Counted from the first letter of the stretch, positions 26,001-35,386 are shown. The stretch is 64,000 nucleotides of DNA from Microbacterium proteolyticum (GCF_014192415.1 NZ_JACHXY010000001.1:1240001-1304000); one strand, 5' to 3'. Notes: generated by a model from the letters alone, not told the origin. Made by a program: numbers and translations.

Positions 26001-27002
26001 TCAGCGGCCGATGCCGGCCAGCGCCACCGCCGTCGCGAGACGCACGGCGGTGGCGGGGTCGCGCCACGCGCGGGCGGCGCCGACGACCTCGGTCAGCGAC
26101 ACGATGCCGGCGTCTCCCGCCTCGGCGGCGGCGACGCCCGCGACCACCACTGCCGGCACGCCGTGCGCCGCGGCGAGCGCGATCACGTACCCCGGCGCCT
26201 TCCCTGCCGAGGTCGTGGCATCGAACGTGCCCTCGCCCGTGAGCACCAGGTCGGCCGTCTCGATCTCCGCCTCGAGCCGGAGGGTGTCGGCGATGCAGGC
26301 GGCACCGTCGACCAGCTCGGCGCCCGCGGCGAACAGCGCGCCCGAGAGGCCGCCCGCCGCACCCGTGCGCGGGACCGTCGCCACGTGGCGTCCGAACCGG
26401 CGCTCCCAGTCCGCGGCATCTCTCGCCAGTCGTCCGGTCAGCCGCTCGACCGTCCTGGCATCCGCGCCTTTCTGGGGTGCGAAGACCCGGGCGGCATCGG
26501 CGAAGACCGTCGTGGTGTCGGTCAGCGCGACGACCCGCCCCGGGGGGAACGGCACGCGGTCTCCCAGCGCCTCGATCGCGCCACGGCCGCCGTCGGTCGT
26601 GGCCGAGCCGCCCATGCCGACCATGATCCGGGCGGCTCCGGCGTCGACCGCGAGCGCGACGAGTTCGCCGACGCCGCGGCTCGTGGCGCCCCACGGGTCG
26701 TTCCCCTCCGCTCCGCCGGCGAGCACGAGCCCGGATGCCGCGGCCGACTCGATCACGGCGACGTCGTCGTCGAGCCGCCAGGCGGCCTCGACCGGTCGAC
26801 CCAGGGGCCCGGTCACGGTGGCGCGGCTGTTCGCGCCGCCGAGCGCGTCGAGCGTGCCGTCACCGCCGTCGGCCATGGGGACGACGGTGAGCTGCGCGTC
26901 GGGCCACCTCTCGCGGACGGCCTGAGCCATGGCATCCGCTGCTTCGCTCGCCGTCAACGTGCCCTTGAACTTGTCGGGGGCGATCACGACACGAGGAGGC
27001 AC
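26001..27002 (-). CDS. glxK: Glycerate kinase
   Basis: 333 residues starting PPRVVIAPDKFKGTLTASEAA. Family motifs: PMADGGDGTLDAL, GLGGSATTDGG-like MVGMGGSATTDGGRGAIEALG, APQKGAD, GAAGGLSGAL and LVLTGEGTFDATT. It phosphorylates glycerate (2-phosphoglycerate in the GlxK/GarK family). GTG at 27002 is used here; a GTG three codons upstream (27011) is equally likely and the reading frame offers no clear ribosome binding site for either. It could consume glycerate derived from glyoxylate. Confidence 0.93.
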   Translation of the reverse strand: MPPRVVIAPDKFKGTLTASEAADAMAQAVRERWPDAQLTVVPMADGGDGTLDALGGANSRATVTGPLGRPVEAAWRLDDDVAVIESAAASGLVLAGGAEGNDPWGATSRGVGELVALAVDAGAARIMVGMGGSATTDGGRGAIEALGDRVPFPPGRVVALTDTTTVFADAARVFAPQKGADARTVERLTGRLARDAADWERRFGRHVATVPRTGAAGGLSGALFAAGAELVDGAACIADTLRLEAEIETADLVLTGEGTFDATTSAGKAPGYVIALAAAHGVPAVVVAGVAAAEAGDAGIVSLTEVVGAARAWRDPATAVRLATAVALAGIGR

Positions 27003-27206
27003 CCCCCGCACACTGCCCCGGATGGGGCGTGAGGTCAAGCCCGCGCTCACCCGCGTCCTCGGTGACCCGCCCGACCTCGGCCCGGATGCCACGAACGCGC
27101 TGAGCGTGCGCAGATCACGGACCCCGAGCCACCGCCCCGGGCAATGCCCGCGCACCCAACTAGACTGACTCCCGTCCGGCCCCTGCGATTCTTGGAGCTC
27201 AGCCGC

Positions 27207-29579
27207 GTGACCACCCCGAACCCCTCCGACGCCCGTACGGCCCTCGCCGACACCGTCGAGAACGCCATCGCGACGCCCGAGAAGGAGCAGCCTTACGGCG
27301 CCCTCGGCCTGAAGTCCGACGAGTACGCCAAGATCCGCGAGATCCTCGGCCGACGCCCCACCAGCGGCGAGCTCGCGATGTACTCCGTCATGTGGAGCGA
27401 GCACTGCTCCTACAAGTCGAGCAAGATCTACCTGCGCCAGTTCGGCGAGAAGGTCAGCGACGAGATGAAGACCCGCCTCATGGTGGGCATGGGTCAGAAC
27501 GCGGGCGTCGTCGACGTGGGCGACGGCTGGGCCGTCACCTTCAAGGTCGAGTCGCACAACCACCCCAGCTACATCGAGCCCTTCCAGGGCGCCGCGACCG
27601 GCGTCGGCGGCATCGTCCGCGACATCATCTCGATGGGTGCGCGCCCCGTCGCCGTCATGGACCAGCTGCGCTTCGGCGCGATCGACCACCCCGACACTCC
27701 CCGCGTCGTCCACGGCGTGACCAGCGGAATCTCGTTCTACGGCAACTGCCTGGGTCTTCCGAACATCGGTGGCGAGACGGTGTTCGATGCCGTCTACCAG
27801 GGCAACCCGCTGGTCAACGCCCTCGCCGTCGGCGTCATGCGACACGAAGACATCAAGCTCGCCAACGCCACCGGCGTGGGCAACAAGGTCGTTCTGTTCG
27901 GTGCCCGCACGGGCGGCGACGGCATCGGCGGCGCCTCGATCCTGGCCTCCGACACCTTCGCCGACGGCGGACCCACCAAGCGTCCCGCGGTGCAGGTGGG
28001 CGACCCCTTCGCCGAGAAGGTGCTCATCGAGTGCTGTCTCGAGCTGTACAAGGGCGACCTCGTCGAGGCCATCCAAGACCTCGGGGCCGCGGGCATCTCC
28101 TGCGCCACGAGCGAGCTCGCCGCCAACGGCGACAGCGGCATGAAGGTCGAGCTGTCGAAGGTCCTGCTGCGCGATCCCTCGCTCACGCCCGAAGAGATCC
28201 TCATGTCGGAGTCGCAGGAGCGCATGATGGCGATCGTCGCGCCCGAGAAGCTCGACGCGTTCCTCGCCGTCGTCGGCAAGTGGGACGTCGAGACGAGCGT
28301 GCTCGGCGAAGTCACCGGCGACGGCCGCCTCGTCATCGACTGGTACGGCGAGCGCATCGTCGACGTCGACCCCTCGACCGTCGCGGTCGACGGCCCCGTC
28401 TACGAGCGCCCGGTCGCGTACCCGACCTGGATCGACGCACTGAACGACGACACCGCCGCGACGCTGCCCCGCGCCACCGACAACGACGTGTTGCGCGAGC
28501 AGTTCACGACCCTGGTGGCGAGCCCCAACCTCGCCGACACGTCGTGGATCACCAACCAGTACGACTACTACGTGCTGGGCAACACCGCGCTGAGCTTCCC
28601 CGACGACGCCGGCATGATCCGCGTCGACGAAGAGACGGGGCTCGGCTTCGCGATCGCCACCGACTGCAACGGCCGTTACAACCAGCTCGACCCCTACAAC
28701 GGCGCGAAGCTCGCCCTCGCCGAGGCCTACCGCAACGTCGCCGTGACGGGCGCCGTTCCCACGGCCGTCACCGACTGCCTCAACTTCGGCAGCCCCGAGA
28801 ACCCCGAGGTCATGTGGCAGTTCAGCCAGGCCGTGGAGGGCCTGAGCGACGGCTGCCTCGAGCTCGGTATCCCGGTCACGGGCGGCAACGTCTCGTTCTA
28901 CAACCAGACCGGCGACCAGCCGATCCACCCGACCCCGGTGGTGGGTGTCCTCGGCATCATCGACGACGTCGCCGCGCGCATCCCGAGCGGCTGGCAAGAT
29001 GCCGGTGAAAACCTCTACCTGCTCGGCACCACCGCCGACGAGCTCGACGGCTCGCAATGGGCCGGCACGATCCACGATCACCTCGGCGGCCGCCCGCCCC
29101 GGGTCGACCTCGCGAAAGAACGCAAACTCGCCGAGCTTCTGCAGGCCGCAGGATCCCAGTCGCTCGTCTCGAGCGCGCACGACCTGTCGTCGGGCGGTCT
29201 CGCGCAGTCTCTCGCCGAGGGCGTCATGCGCTTCGGCGTCGGCGCGCGCGTCTGGCTCACCGAGCTCATGGAGCGCGACGGCGTGGATGCCACGGCCGCC
29301 CTGTTCAGCGAGTCGACCGGCCGCGTGCTGGTCAGCGTCCCCCGCGAAGAAGACGTCAAGTTCCGCGGCCTCTGCGACGGCCGGGGCTACCCTGTCCTGC
29401 GGATCGGCGTGACCGACATCGAGCCGGGCACCGAGGCGTCACTCGAGATCCAGGACGTCTTCACGGTGACCGTCTCGGAGCTGCACCGCCTCTCGAACGA
29501 GACGCTTCCCGCGGTGTTCGGTCCGACGATCGCGGAGCCCCCCGTCTCGGGCTCCACCGTCGCGGCGCCGATGGCCTGA
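27207..29579 (+). CDS. purL: Phosphoribosylformylglycinamidine synthase subunit II
   Basis: 790 residues, the length of small PurL. Motifs: [14 protein letters not shown] near the N-terminus, [29 protein letters not shown] (in parts), [41 protein letters not shown] and [11 protein letters not shown]. It is the ATP-dependent synthase subunit that acts with PurQ and PurS in purine synthesis; those two genes are not in the window. GTG start with GGAG nine bases upstream. A TAGACT -10 lies near 27163. Confidence 0.97.
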   Translation: MTTPNPSDARTALADTVENAIATPEKEQPYGALGLKSDEYAKIREILGRRPTSGELAMYSVMWSEHCSYKSSKIYLRQFGEKVSDEMKTRLMVGMGQNAGVVDVGDGWAVTFKVESHNHPSYIEPFQGAATGVGGIVRDIISMGARPVAVMDQLRFGAIDHPDTPRVVHGVTSGISFYGNCLGLPNIGGETVFDAVYQGNPLVNALAVGVMRHEDIKLANATGVGNKVVLFGARTGGDGIGGASILASDTFADGGPTKRPAVQVGDPFAEKVLIECCLELYKGDLVEAIQDLGAAGISCATSELAANGDSGMKVELSKVLLRDPSLTPEEILMSESQERMMAIVAPEKLDAFLAVVGKWDVETSVLGEVTGDGRLVIDWYGERIVDVDPSTVAVDGPVYERPVAYPTWIDALNDDTAATLPRATDNDVLREQFTTLVASPNLADTSWITNQYDYYVLGNTALSFPDDAGMIRVDEETGLGFAIATDCNGRYNQLDPYNGAKLALAEAYRNVAVTGAVPTAVTDCLNFGSPENPEVMWQFSQAVEGLSDGCLELGIPVTGGNVSFYNQTGDQPIHPTPVVGVLGIIDDVAARIPSGWQDAGENLYLLGTTADELDGSQWAGTIHDHLGGRPPRVDLAKERKLAELLQAAGSQSLVSSAHDLSSGGLAQSLAEGVMRFGVGARVWLTELMERDGVDATAALFSESTGRVLVSVPREEDVKFRGLCDGRGYPVLRIGVTDIEPGTEASLEIQDVFTVTVSELHRLSNETLPAVFGPTIAEPPVSGSTVAAPMA

Positions 29580-29588
29580 GCTTCCCGC

Positions 29589-29612
29589 CGCGCGCTCCGT
29601 TCGGGGCGCGCG
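29589..29612 (+). terminator. Hairpin after purL
   Basis: CGCGCGCTCCG and CGGGGCGCGCG face each other with one mismatch, ten bases after the purL stop. No T-run follows, as usual in this genome. Confidence 0.55.
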
Positions 29613-29661
29613 ACGAGGGTCTCGACACGAACCCCGATAATCAGCCGAGAGGAGACGCGCG

Positions 29662-29796
29662 ATGACCGATGACGACGACATGACCGTGTTCAGCGACAAG
29701 CGTCAGAAGCGCGTCAAGATCACCGCGTGGGTCGTGATCGGCGCCCTCGTGCTCACGGGTGGCGGCGCGACGGTCATCTCCCTGATCCTCGGCTGA
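29662..29796 (+). CDS. 44-residue single-helix membrane protein
   Basis: Starts MTDDDDMTVFSDKRQKRVK, then one membrane helix (about 20-43, WVVIGALVLTGGGATVISLILG in parts) and ends within it. GAGAGGAG is eight bases before the ATG, a strong ribosome binding site. The acidic-then-basic N-terminus and Gly-rich helix are typical of small actinobacterial tail-anchored proteins. The function is unknown. Confidence 0.7.
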   Translation: MTDDDDMTVFSDKRQKRVKITAWVVIGALVLTGGGATVISLILG

Positions 29797-29809
29797 CGCT
29801 CCGCACCCC

Positions 29810-29873
29810 GCGTAAGGGGTCACCTTCTGTCGCCTGGCGAGCGCCTCGGCGACAGAGGATGTCCCCTCATGCG
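29810..29873. repeat. Palindromic intergenic element, copy A
   Basis: Outer arms GCGTAAGGGGTCA and TGTCCCCTCATGC, with an inner perfect stem CTGTCGCC (29827-29834) / GGCGACAG (29848-29855). The whole element matches copy B at 34288-34354 in order and sequence, although the two genes around it are unrelated. Confidence 0.75.
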
Positions 29874-29908
29874 ATCTCGAGCGGGGCGGAAAGTCCCGGC
29901 GCCGGAGG

Positions 29909-30229
29909 TCAGTACTCCACGATCGGGCGCACCTCGACGGTGCCGTACAGCGGCGCGCGGCGGGCGTAGTCGGCGGCCGCGTCGAGATCGGCGACGTCGA
30001 GCAGGTAGTAGCCCGATAGGGCGGGTGACGGCTGGGGCTCGGCATCCGGATGCCGCGAGATCGAGGTCACCACCGCGCGGGCGTGCTCGACCTCGGCGAA
30101 CTGCGCCGTGTCGCTCAGGACGCCGTCGGTGCGCAACGACTCCTCGTACCGCATCCAGGCGGCGTAGTCCTCTTCGGCGTCACCACCCTCGTAGCTCCCG
30201 TCGGACCACATCACGAGCATGACCTTCAT
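29909..30229 (-). CDS. YCII-related (DGPF-type) domain protein
   Basis: 106 residues: MKVMLVMWSDGSYEGGDAEEDYAAWMRYEE, then SGYYLLDVADLDAAADYARRAPLYGTVEVRP (in parts). This is the compact fold of YCII-related proteins that often accompany ECF sigma factors; none is adjacent here. GGGAGG precedes the ATG. The function is unknown. Confidence 0.85.
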   Translation of the reverse strand: MKVMLVMWSDGSYEGGDAEEDYAAWMRYEESLRTDGVLSDTAQFAEVEHARAVVTSISRHPDAEPQPSPALSGYYLLDVADLDAAADYARRAPLYGTVEVRPIVEY

Positions 30230-30395
30230 GTCGACCTCCCTCATCGCGTCGCGCCCACTCAAGCAGTCGGTTGCGACATCGGGAAGAGCCACCTCAATCG
30301 GGTCCGAGACGTCGGCACGGCTCAGCGGTGTCGCGTGCCGCGCCGTCGCCTGCGGGTTCCGGCCTGACGCCCAGCGTCGTGTCGGTGGGCCGACG

Positions 30396-30401
30396 TAGCA
30401 T
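30396..30401 (+). promoter_or_regulatory. Leaderless -10 element (TAGCAT) of the first tandem paralog
   Basis: GTAGCATGG-GGGCGTG: TAGCAT ends six bases before the GTG at 30408. The next gene has the same element at the same distance. Confidence 0.55.
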
Positions 30402-30407
30402 GGGGGC

Positions 30408-31454
30408 GTGGAACCGCTTCTGGCATTGTTCGCCGAGTGGTGGTGGATCGGCCCCGCCGCGGCCGGTGCGGGCACCGTCGGCTGGGTCGGCGTGCGCCGC
30501 TCACGGCAGCGTGCTCTCCCCGCGGGCACCACGACCACCACGGATCGCGCGGCGCGGGCCTGGGCCTCGCGGCCGCTCAGCAAGGCCGCCGCGCGTCGCC
30601 TCGAACTCGACGCCGCCCAGCTCGATCTGCAGATGGCGCGCAACGCCGTCACCCGCGGCCGCGCCGACGTCAAGGTCGCCGACGCCGAGGTGGTGCGCGC
30701 GCAGGCGGAGCGGGCGGCATCCCGTGTCTCGAACGACGTGGTGACCGCCGCGCGCGCACGGCTGGTCGACGCGCAACCCGACCTCCGTGCCGCGTCCGCC
30801 GAGGTGCGGGCGCGACGAGCCGGCGTCAAAGCGGCCAAGGCGATGCTCCCCGCGATCCGCTCCGGCAGCGCGCCATTACCCGTCGTGCGGGTGCTCGCCG
30901 AGCACGACGCGATCCTGACACGGTGGATGGCGTACGAGACCGACACCGCTCTCGCGATCGACTATCCCGTCATGACCGACCCGCGCTCCCCCCTGCTGGC
31001 CGAGTTCCTGCGCGCGCACGAGCGCGCCCAGTGGCTGCGTCCGGCGACGCCCCAGACGCGCCTCGAGCCCGCCGACTTCCTCGCCTATCGCGACGCCGTC
31101 CGTCGCGCCGGCCACGCGTTCGACCGGGCGGAGCAAGCGGCTCGCCGCGGTGGCGAGCAGCCGAGCGTCGAGGGCACCGACGCGTGGAGTCGGGTGGCAT
31201 CCGACCTCGCCGAGACGGCCCAGCGGGCCCTGGCCCGCTCGATGGAGTCGATGGGCCGTGCGGCGACGCGCACCTGGAACGAGCGCGGCGCGAAGCGTCC
31301 GCAGAAGAACGGCCCGGAGGCCGCGGGCGCACCGCCCCGCAGAGGTCCCGGCGCCGCACAGCCCGACGCCCGCAACGGCGAAGGCGCACCGCCCCGCAAC
31401 GGCCCGGTGTGGCCGCCTCCCGCACGGGATCGGCCGCAGCCACCACCTTCGTGA
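30408..31454 (+). CDS. Membrane-anchored coiled-coil protein, first of a tandem paralog pair
   Basis: 348 residues, leaderless GTG. One N-terminal membrane helix (about 4-28, with WWWIGPAAAGAG), then a long Ala/Arg-rich helical region (45-145) likely forming a coiled coil. A conserved block follows (about 168-245: RWMAYETDTALAIDYPVMTD, FLRAHERAQWLRPAT). The tail is Pro/Arg-rich low complexity. The block is shared with the next gene, so the two arose by duplication. I do not recognise the family. Confidence 0.7.
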   Translation: MEPLLALFAEWWWIGPAAAGAGTVGWVGVRRSRQRALPAGTTTTTDRAARAWASRPLSKAAARRLELDAAQLDLQMARNAVTRGRADVKVADAEVVRAQAERAASRVSNDVVTAARARLVDAQPDLRAASAEVRARRAGVKAAKAMLPAIRSGSAPLPVVRVLAEHDAILTRWMAYETDTALAIDYPVMTDPRSPLLAEFLRAHERAQWLRPATPQTRLEPADFLAYRDAVRRAGHAFDRAEQAARRGGEQPSVEGTDAWSRVASDLAETAQRALARSMESMGRAATRTWNERGAKRPQKNGPEAAGAPPRRGPGAAQPDARNGEGAPPRNGPVWPPPARDRPQPPPS

Positions 31455-31475
31455 GGGCGTTCGAGGCGACCGGCG

Positions 31476-31481
31476 TAGCAT
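31476..31481 (+). promoter_or_regulatory. Leaderless -10 element (TAGCAT) of the second tandem paralog
   Basis: TAGCAT followed by GGCGCC and the GTG at 31488, the same sequence and spacing as at the first paralog. Confidence 0.55.
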
Positions 31482-31487
31482 GGCGCC

Positions 31488-32222
31488 GTGCAGGACTTCT
31501 GGAATTTCGCGGGCAGCTATTGGTGGCTCGTCTTCCCCGTGTTCGGAATGACGATGGGGGCCGTCAACGCGCGGGTCAAGCACCGTGAGCTGAGCGCCCG
31601 TCGACGACACCGCGAGCAATTGGAAATCCTGCGCGCTCAGGGCGCCGCCGGCCCCGCATCCCTCGACGCCGGCACCCCCGCCGACGGCGATCAGCGACGC
31701 ATCACCGCCGCGCAGGACGACGTGACGCATCGATGGTTGGATTACGAGCTCGATGCGGCCAAGCTCATCAGTTACCCCGCGATGAGCGACGGACGCCAGC
31801 CCCTGACCGCCGCCTTCCTGCGCGCGAAGAAGGTCGCCGACAACCTGCGCCCCGCCGAGGGCGAGACGCTGTCACCGTCGCGCCTGAAGGAGTATCGCGA
31901 CGCTGTCACCGATTACGAGGTCGCGTTCGAGGTGGCCGAACGAGACGCGCGACGCGTCAAAGATGCCGCCTTCACCCCCGACGAACGCAAGCGCCTCGTC
32001 ACGGCCAAACAGCTCCTCAGCGTGGCGACCGACCAGGCTGCGACCCCCAACGAGCGCCAGCTGGCGTACCGCCGCGTCCGCGAGGAGCTCGACGGTCTCA
32101 TCTGGCTGTCCGACGAGGCCGTCGACGAACTCGAGAAGAAGGTGGCGCTGCAGCTCCCGCGCACGCCCTCGACCCCTCCGGCATCCGGTACCCCGCTCAC
32201 CCCGCCCGAGCCCGCGGCCTGA
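31488..32222 (+). CDS. Membrane-anchored helical protein, second tandem paralog
   Basis: 244 residues, leaderless GTG. N-terminal membrane helix (about 8-27, GSYWWLVFPVFGMTMGA), basic helical segment, then RWLDYELDAAKLISYPAMSD and FLRAKKVADNLRPAE, aligning with the block of the upstream gene, including the YRDAV segment. A Pro/Thr-rich tail ends the protein. The shared block suggests a common binding function with different N-terminal spacers. I do not recognise the family. Confidence 0.7.
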   Translation: MQDFWNFAGSYWWLVFPVFGMTMGAVNARVKHRELSARRRHREQLEILRAQGAAGPASLDAGTPADGDQRRITAAQDDVTHRWLDYELDAAKLISYPAMSDGRQPLTAAFLRAKKVADNLRPAEGETLSPSRLKEYRDAVTDYEVAFEVAERDARRVKDAAFTPDERKRLVTAKQLLSVATDQAATPNERQLAYRRVREELDGLIWLSDEAVDELEKKVALQLPRTPSTPPASGTPLTPPEPAA

Positions 32223-32234
32223 GGGGTCGCGCGT

Positions 32235-32495
32235 TCAGCGCGCCCGGCGGATGCGCACCGGTCCGCGCGCCTGCGTCACGTCGACCACTTCGCCTTTCTG
32301 GGTCACCTCGACCTCGCCGAGGCCCACCAGCTCGTGCGCGGCGTCGCGCGCCGGCTGCATCAGGTCGCGCCAGTCGTCACCGCCGACCGCGCGGGCGGCC
32401 TCGGAGGGGCAGATCGTCTTGTCGGCGTCGCGCGCGGCGAGGAGTTCGCGGATGGATGCCACGAGCCGCGGGTCTGCACCAGATGACGGGGCCAT
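32235..32495 (-). CDS. DUF3253 protein
   Basis: 86 residues: IRELLAARDADKTICPSEAARAVGG followed by WRDLMQPARDAAHELVGLGEVEVTQKGEVVD (in parts). This winged-helix-like pattern, with the CPSEAAR motif, is DUF3253. The function is unknown. It is divergent from the DUF2071 gene with only 47 bases between the starts. Confidence 0.85.
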   Translation of the reverse strand: MAPSSGADPRLVASIRELLAARDADKTICPSEAARAVGGDDWRDLMQPARDAAHELVGLGEVEVTQKGEVVDVTQARGPVRIRRAR

Positions 32496-32542
32496 CTGTC
32501 CAGTGTCTCTCCGCGACGCGGCGCCGGGGCCAGAATGACCCG

Positions 32543-33274
32543 GTGATCACCGAGCGCCATGCACCCGATCTGCCCGGTCGCGCCGTCATCGCGCAACGGT
32601 GGAACCGCGCCGTATTCGTGCACTGGCGAGTCGACCCGTCCGAGGTCGCGCCCTTCCTGCCCGCGGGGACGCGCCCCGATGTGCACGACGGCTCGGCGTG
32701 GGTGGGTCTCGTGCCCTTCGTGCTGAGCGGGTTCCGGTTCCTGCCGTTCCCGCCGGTACCGCTCCTGGGCACGTTCACCGAGATCAACGTCCGCACCTAC
32801 GCGGTCGACGACGCCGGCCGCCGCGGGGTGGTCTTCCGGACTCTCGAGGCCGAGCACCTCGCCCCGGTGCTCGCCGCACGTGCGCTGTTCGGCCTCCCCT
32901 ACCGCTGGGCACGGGCGGGCGTACGCACCGATGGCCGCCGCATCGAGTACCGATCCCGGCGTCACGGGGGTCGGCATCCGGGCACTCGTCTGCGGGCGAC
33001 GCTCGGCACCGAGACGGTCGACACCGACCTGTCGCGCTTCCTCACCGCGCGCTGGGGCTTCCACGAGCGTCACCTCGGACGCACGATCTGGGCGGCGAAC
33101 AGTCATGAGCCGTGGCCCCTGGTCACCGCCGAACTGGATGCGCTCGACGACGACCTCGTGGCCGATGCCGGATTTCCTCAGCTCACCGGCCGCGCCCCCG
33201 ACTCGGTGCTGGCGATGCCGGCGGACCACCCCGGGTTCCTCACGCGGTTCACCGGGGCGCACGCCATCTCCTGA
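32543..33274 (+). CDS. DUF2071 (YqjF-like) protein
   Basis: 243 residues, GTG start six bases after a -10-like CAGAAT. Motifs: RAVIAQRWNRAVFVHWRVD, PFLPAGTRPD, WVGLVPFVLSGFRF, TEINVRTYAVDD, then FLTARWGFH. This is the YqjF/DUF2071 acetoacetate decarboxylase-like fold. The function is unknown. Confidence 0.9.
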   Translation: MITERHAPDLPGRAVIAQRWNRAVFVHWRVDPSEVAPFLPAGTRPDVHDGSAWVGLVPFVLSGFRFLPFPPVPLLGTFTEINVRTYAVDDAGRRGVVFRTLEAEHLAPVLAARALFGLPYRWARAGVRTDGRRIEYRSRRHGGRHPGTRLRATLGTETVDTDLSRFLTARWGFHERHLGRTIWAANSHEPWPLVTAELDALDDDLVADAGFPQLTGRAPDSVLAMPADHPGFLTRFTGAHAIS

Positions 33275-33280
33275 GACGAC

Positions 33281-33314
33281 GAAGCCCCCTCCACCACGCG
33301 GCGGAGGGGGCTTC
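33281..33314. terminator. Strong bidirectional terminator
   Basis: GAAGCCCCCTCC (33281-33292) and GGAGGGGGCTTC (33303-33314) form a perfect 12-bp stem with a ten-base loop between two convergent genes. Confidence 0.92.
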
Positions 33315-33327
33315 GAGACGGACCGGC

Positions 33328-34233
33328 TCAGTCGCGTTGCGTGGAGAAGGCCGCCGGGTACTGCGCGAGCCAGGCGTCCACCGCCTCTGCCTCGCGGCCC
33401 TCGCCGTACTCGTTGACCACGAGGTCCTCGAGCGCACCGTACTGCTCGTCGTCGAGCTGGATGCCGGCGATGAGCTCGGCGGCATCCGGGTACTGCTCGG
33501 CGAAGCCGGAGGTGCCGAGGAAGTGCAGAGCCTCGGGGTCGCCCATCAGGCCCTGGGGGTCTTCGAGATCCTTCACGTCGTACGCGTCGTTGGCCCAGAA
33601 GGGACGCCACAAGGTCACGGCGATGTCCTTCTGCGCCGCGATGGCGTTGTCGAGCTCGGTGAGCATCGCCGCGGTCGACGAGGTGACGAGCTCGAGGTCG
33701 CCGTCGAGGCCGTAGCCGGGGAGCATCGTCTCCTGCGTCTGCTTCGTCAGGCCCGCACCCGGCTCGATGCCGTAGATGCGGCCGTCGAAGCGCGCGGCGT
33801 TGGCCTTGAGCTCCTCGATCGAGTCGATGTCGACGTAGCTGGGCACAGCGATCGTGAGCTTGGCATTGTCGTAGTAGGCGCCGAGATCCTCGATCTCGTC
33901 GCCGTAGCGGTCCATGTACGACTTGTGCGTCAGCTCGGGCCACGCCGAGGGGTAGATGTCGACGTCGCCCTGGGCGAGGCCCGTGTACAGCGGGCCCGCT
34001 TCGGTGAGGGTCTGCATCTCGACGGTGTAGCCGAGCTTCTCGAGCTGGTCTTCGAGCAGGTAGGCGGTGCTGAGGCCGTCGGTCCAGGAGGGGAGGAACC
34101 CCAGGGTGATCGTGCCCTTGCCGCCGCCGCCGCCCGAGCCGCCTTCGGCCTGGTTGCCACTGGCGCAGCCGGCGAGGGTCAGCGCTCCTGCCGCGGTGAG
34201 GGCGAGGGCGGTCGTGAGGTGTCGCGTGTTCAT
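33328..34233 (-). CDS. Glycine betaine/proline ABC transporter substrate-binding lipoprotein
   Basis: 301 residues. Lipoprotein signal with lipobox LTLAGC (Cys23) and a Gly/Ser-rich linker, then an OpuAC-type domain (ITLGFLPSWTDGLSTAYLLED, GDVDIYPSAWPELTHKSYMD, GIEPGAGLTKQTQE, WRPFWANDAYDVKDLED). Trp and Tyr residues of the aromatic betaine cage are plentiful. AAGGAAGAG precedes the ATG. It is the third gene of the opu/pro-type operon, after the ATPase and permease genes. Confidence 0.92.
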   Translation of the reverse strand: MNTRHLTTALALTAAGALTLAGCASGNQAEGGSGGGGGKGTITLGFLPSWTDGLSTAYLLEDQLEKLGYTVEMQTLTEAGPLYTGLAQGDVDIYPSAWPELTHKSYMDRYGDEIEDLGAYYDNAKLTIAVPSYVDIDSIEELKANAARFDGRIYGIEPGAGLTKQTQETMLPGYGLDGDLELVTSSTAAMLTELDNAIAAQKDIAVTLWRPFWANDAYDVKDLEDPQGLMGDPEALHFLGTSGFAEQYPDAAELIAGIQLDDEQYGALEDLVVNEYGEGREAEAVDAWLAQYPAAFSTQRD

Positions 34234-34287
34234 CGCTGTGTTCTCTTCCTTTTCGTCCGTGATTTCCGTGGGTGCCCCTTCGTCCTG

Positions 34288-34354
34288 GCGCGTGAGGGGT
34301 CATGTTCTGTCGCCTGGGCGCTCCCGCGACGACACTTTCTGACCCCTCACGCGC
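34288..34354. repeat. Palindromic intergenic element, copy B
   Basis: Perfect 15-bp outer arms GCGCGTGAGGGGTCA (34288-34302) and TGACCCCTCACGCGC (34340-34354), with an inner GTCGC/GCGAC stem. It lies between the permease and the substrate-binding protein genes and could act as an mRNA hairpin that sets different levels of the two. Copy A is at 29810-29873. Confidence 0.8.
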
Positions 34355-34381
34355 GCGAGGGAGGGGGAGGGGGGTCGGGGC

Positions 34382-35386
34382 TCAGCGGCCCGACGACACC
34401 GGCGCGCGACGCGGGGAAGCCTTCGCGCGCTCGGCCTGGCTCGCGGCATCCGCTGACGCGGTGTCGACGTGCGGCGCCGACGTCGACCCTGCGGAGGCGA
34501 CCTCGGCCGCACGTGCGGCGCGGCGCCGGGCGATGACGCCCAGCAGCGACCCCTTGTCGTCGGAGCGATCGCCGAGGGCGGCGGTGAGACGGTCCAGGTA
34601 CACCGCGAGCACGACGACGCTCAGGCCCGCCTCGACGCCCTTGGGCAGGTTGACGGTGGAGATCGATTGCACGACCTCCTTGCCGAGGCCGTCGGCCCCG
34701 ACGATGCCGGCCACCACGGCCATCGACAGCGCGAGCATGATGACCTGGTTGACGCCCGCCATGATCGTGGGCATGGCGAGGGGCAGCTGGATGCCGCGGA
34801 GGATCTGCCCCGGCGTCGCACCGAATGCGTGGCCGGCCTCGACCGTCTCGGAATCCACGCCGCGGATGCCGAGCTCGGTGAGCCGCACACCCGGGGGGAG
34901 GGCGAAGATGACGGTGGAGACGACACCGGGCACGACGCCGATGCTGAAGAAGGTGATCGCGGGGATCAGGTACACGAAGGCGGGCATCGTCTGCATGAAG
35001 TCGAGGATCGGCTTCAGCACCGCGCGCACGGCGGGGTTGCGGGCCGACCAGATGCCCAGCGGTACCGAGATCGCCACGGCGACGACGGTGGCGACGAGAA
35101 CGAGCGCGAGCGTCTGCATCGCCGTGACCCACTGCCCCATCGCCAGGATGAGCGCGAAACCGATCACGGTGCCGAGCGCGAGCTTCCATGAGCGCAGGAG
35201 CCATCCCAGGGCGGCCGCGACGACGATGACCACGATGATGGGCGCCGCGAGCAGCACGTCGCTCAGCCCGCCGACGAGGAAGCGTACGACGACGGCGACG
35301 AGGTCGAGCACGCCCGAGAGGTTGTCACGGACCCAGTCCACTCCGGCATCCACCCACGACCCGACCGGGATACGGAAACCGTCCAT
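34382..35386 (-). CDS. Glycine betaine/proline ABC transporter permease
   Basis: 334 residues. Several membrane helices from about 46 to 270, and the permease EAA-type loop near VEAGHAFGATPGQILRGIQLPLAMPTIMAG (in parts). The N-terminal amphipathic part and Ala/Arg-rich C-terminal tail vary in this family. Its ATG shares one base with the stop of the ATPase gene (TGATG). It forms the membrane channel of the importer. Confidence 0.92.
   Translation of the reverse strand: MDGFRIPVGSWVDAGVDWVRDNLSGVLDLVAVVVRFLVGGLSDVLLAAPIIVVIVVAAALGWLLRSWKLALGTVIGFALILAMGQWVTAMQTLALVLVATVVAVAISVPLGIWSARNPAVRAVLKPILDFMQTMPAFVYLIPAITFFSIGVVPGVVSTVIFALPPGVRLTELGIRGVDSETVEAGHAFGATPGQILRGIQLPLAMPTIMAGVNQVIMLALSMAVVAGIVGADGLGKEVVQSISTVNLPKGVEAGLSVVVLAVYLDRLTAALGDRSDDKGSLLGVIARRRAARAAEVASAGSTSAPHVDTASADAASQAERAKASPRRAPVSSGR

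Noticed and set aside
27012..29180. The minus-strand frame of glycerate kinase stays open through purL
   Set aside because: The part opposite purL has no protein-like features and PurL is certain; the kinase domain begins at about 27002.
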